DNA of 64,000 bases from Gammaproteobacteria bacterium (GTDB taxonomy: Bacteria > Pseudomonadota > Gammaproteobacteria > GCA-001735895), in contig JAOTYD010000012.1 of NCBI GenBank assembly GCA_029862005.1, forward strand, positions 32,015-96,014. Reading direction: 5' to 3'. Shown here in pieces: positions 62,912 through 64,000 of this stretch; positions within the stretch are counted from its first letter, which is position 1; every line of letters starts with the position of its first letter. Both the position numbers and the translations under genes were made by a program. Under the pieces are notes generated by a model. It was not told the origin of the DNA. It made no database searches and saw only the letters and a program-made list of their open reading frames with translations.

Positions 62912-63850
62912 TCAGGGGCGGAAGTATTTGAAGCAGTTCGGTTTTATGATTTCCCATCCCCGGTTCAATATGTCGAGGATCGACGGGTCCAGCGGCGCAT
63001 GATTGCAAGCCTGCATGTTTTGCGCCAGATGCTCGATCCGGCTGGCGCCGAGTATGATGCCGTCAGCTTGAGCATCGTCGAGCAAGGAATGGTTCACCAG
63101 CCAGCTCAAGGCGACCTCGACGGGTTTTAGATCGAGTTCCCGGCAGGTAGATTGAAGTTCCTGCAGCACACTGAAGTAATCATGCTTCCAGTAGCGGTCG
63201 AGATAACCACGCTCTACGTTAAACCTCCCGCTGTCAGGTATGTCGTCCATGGACAGGTGTTTACCGGTTAGCATGCCACCCGCCAGCGGATTGTAGGCGT
63301 TAAAGCGCATGCCATAGTTGCGCAGGCACGGAAACAATTCGCGCTCCACGTCCCGCGTCAGGGCGTTGTACATCCCCTGGTAAACCGTCGGTTGCATCCA
63401 GCCGTTGTGACGACAGATTTCGACCACCTCGGCAACTTGCCACGAAGCGTAGTTGCTCAGACCGAAATGCCTGAACTTCCCCAGTTGAAACAACTCGTAA
63501 CAGCTCTCCAGCGTCTGCGCTACTGGCGTATTCAGGTCGGGTGAATGCAGGTACAGCAGGTCGACCCGGTCGGTGCCAAGCCGCTGCAGGATTTCCGCCA
63601 TCTGCTGTTTGACCTGGGCTGGCTGCAGCCCGTTGTCATTCCACGGATTTATTTTAGAGGCTATGTAAAGTTTGTCGCGTGCCTCCGGAGGTAACAGCCT
63701 GCCGAGCATTTCCTCGGTACGACCCTCGCAGTAGATGTGCGCGGTATCGATCTCACTGTTCCCGGCCCCGGTGAATTGCCGCAGCATCTTTTGTGCAGTG
63801 TCCTGGTCGACCTGGTCACCGAAAGTCATGGTACCGAGAATCTGTTTCAT
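62912..63850 (-). CDS. Aldo/keto reductase
   Basis: 312 residues from MKQILGTMTFG; the frame extends upstream without a ribosome site. TIM barrel with the catalytic set Asp (about 38 in DTAHIYCEG), Tyr, Lys (KINPWN) and His (YLHSPDLN). The DTAHIYCEGRTEEMLGRLL and YYPLAGG-like NAYNPLAGGML segments place it with AKR families of bacterial and aflatoxin-reductase type. NADPH-dependent carbonyl reductase, substrate unknown. Confidence 0.88.
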   Translation of the reverse strand: MKQILGTMTFGDQVDQDTAQKMLRQFTGAGNSEIDTAHIYCEGRTEEMLGRLLPPEARDKLYIASKINPWNDNGLQPAQVKQQMAEILQRLGTDRVDLLYLHSPDLNTPVAQTLESCYELFQLGKFRHFGLSNYASWQVAEVVEICRHNGWMQPTVYQGMYNALTRDVERELFPCLRNYGMRFNAYNPLAGGMLTGKHLSMDDIPDSGRFNVERGYLDRYWKHDYFSVLQELQSTCRELDLKPVEVALSWLVNHSLLDDAQADGIILGASRIEHLAQNMQACNHAPLDPSILDILNRGWEIIKPNCFKYFRP

Positions 63851-63885
63851 ATCGTTTGCCGTTTCACGAAAGTACTGGATGAGGA

Positions 63886-64000
63886 TTAATTCGCCGTGTA
63901 GCCGCCGTCGACCATGTAGATCCCGCCAGTGCAATAGGCGGCAGCATTGGAAGACAGGTAGACCGCAAGTCCAGCAAGATCTTCGGGCTGGCCGATTCGA
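63886..64000 (-). CDS. Short-chain dehydrogenase/reductase, C-terminal end only
   Basis: The minus-strand frame enters from the right edge and ends at TAA (63888-63886). It reads RIGQPEDLAGLAVYLSSN, AAAYCTGGIYMVDGGYTAN: the conserved SDR C-terminus (GxPEDLAGLAVYLSS ... GxDGG). The rest lies outside the window. Cofactor and substrate are unknown. It ends 36 bp before the aldo/keto reductase start, in the same direction. Confidence 0.85.
   Translation of the reverse strand, partial: RIGQPEDLAGLAVYLSSNAAAYCTGGIYMVDGGYTAN

Noticed and set aside
1..64000. rRNA, tRNA, CRISPR arrays, insertion sequences, prophage
   Set aside because: No tRNA-like loops, repeat-spacer arrays, transposase or phage structural genes were recognised on reading either strand.

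Overview
The window reads as chromosomal DNA of a free-living, probably marine gammaproteobacterium. This is inferred from gene content, not from a marker gene: a Na+-translocating NADH:quinone reductase (Nqr) operon, a TRAP transporter with a TatT lipoprotein, an osmolyte-type ABC transporter, a non-pyrrolysine MttB-family methyltransferase, Rieske oxygenases and many small catabolic operons. DNA is moderately GC-rich and densely coded. I saw no rRNA, tRNA, CRISPR array, insertion sequence or prophage gene.

Layout. 1-8.8 kb: a Tat-exported peptide-type binding protein (3' end outside the window), an ectoine-hydrolase-like M24 protein, an esterase lipoprotein, a DMT exporter, a small operon of lipoprotein, phosphoesterase and cation/proton antiporter, and a homocysteine S-methyltransferase. 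8.9-15.1 kb: nqrABCDEF, then a 46-residue NqrM-like gene and a CBS-domain gene, behind an FNR/ANR-like site placed about 41 bp upstream of the predicted start. 15.0-17.8 kb: a PhnD-like binding protein paired with a sensor histidine kinase. 17.9-24.7 kb: an operon of DMT transporter, MBL hydrolase, class III aminotransferase and serine hydrolase, divergent from aldehyde dehydrogenase plus SDR; a broken SDR fragment follows. 25-29.5 kb: alpha/beta hydrolase and a ProXVW-type transporter with an intercistronic hairpin.

29.8-40.4 kb: an HDOD regulator, a Sel1 protein, a lipoprotein of HYR domains plus nine propeller-like repeats, exported MsrB, an alcohol dehydrogenase, an unusual adenylate cyclase-GFA fusion, and an NDP-forming acyl-CoA synthetase with enoyl-CoA hydratase. 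40.5-44 kb: fatty acid hydroxylase, MttB-family methyltransferase and ketopantoate-reductase-like dehydrogenase, closely spaced. 45.8-49.8 kb: alpha/beta hydrolase, an Xsc-like TPP enzyme, a CMD protein and a luciferase-like monooxygenase. 50.5-54 kb: Rieske oxygenase, class II aldolase, and a Rieske domain fused to an unrecognised ~415-residue region.

54-64 kb: small envelope proteins, a cytochrome c divergent from a MerR regulator with a well-formed MerR-type promoter, CpdA-like phosphodiesterase, a DUF3754 membrane protein, a TatT/DctP/DctQ/DctM TRAP transporter, an aldo/keto reductase and the end of an SDR.

How it fits together. Much of the content could serve uptake and oxidation of small methylated or sulfonated osmolyte-like compounds: two solute uptake systems, ectoine-hydrolase-like M24, MttB family, homocysteine methyltransferase, Rieske oxygenase with a Glu-type iron site, Xsc-like enzyme. 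No single pathway is complete here, so substrates remain inferences. The best candidates for undescribed systems are the Rieske/aldolase/Rieske-fusion trio, the desaturase-MttB-reductase operon, the cyclase-GFA fusion, and the compact Nqr operon.
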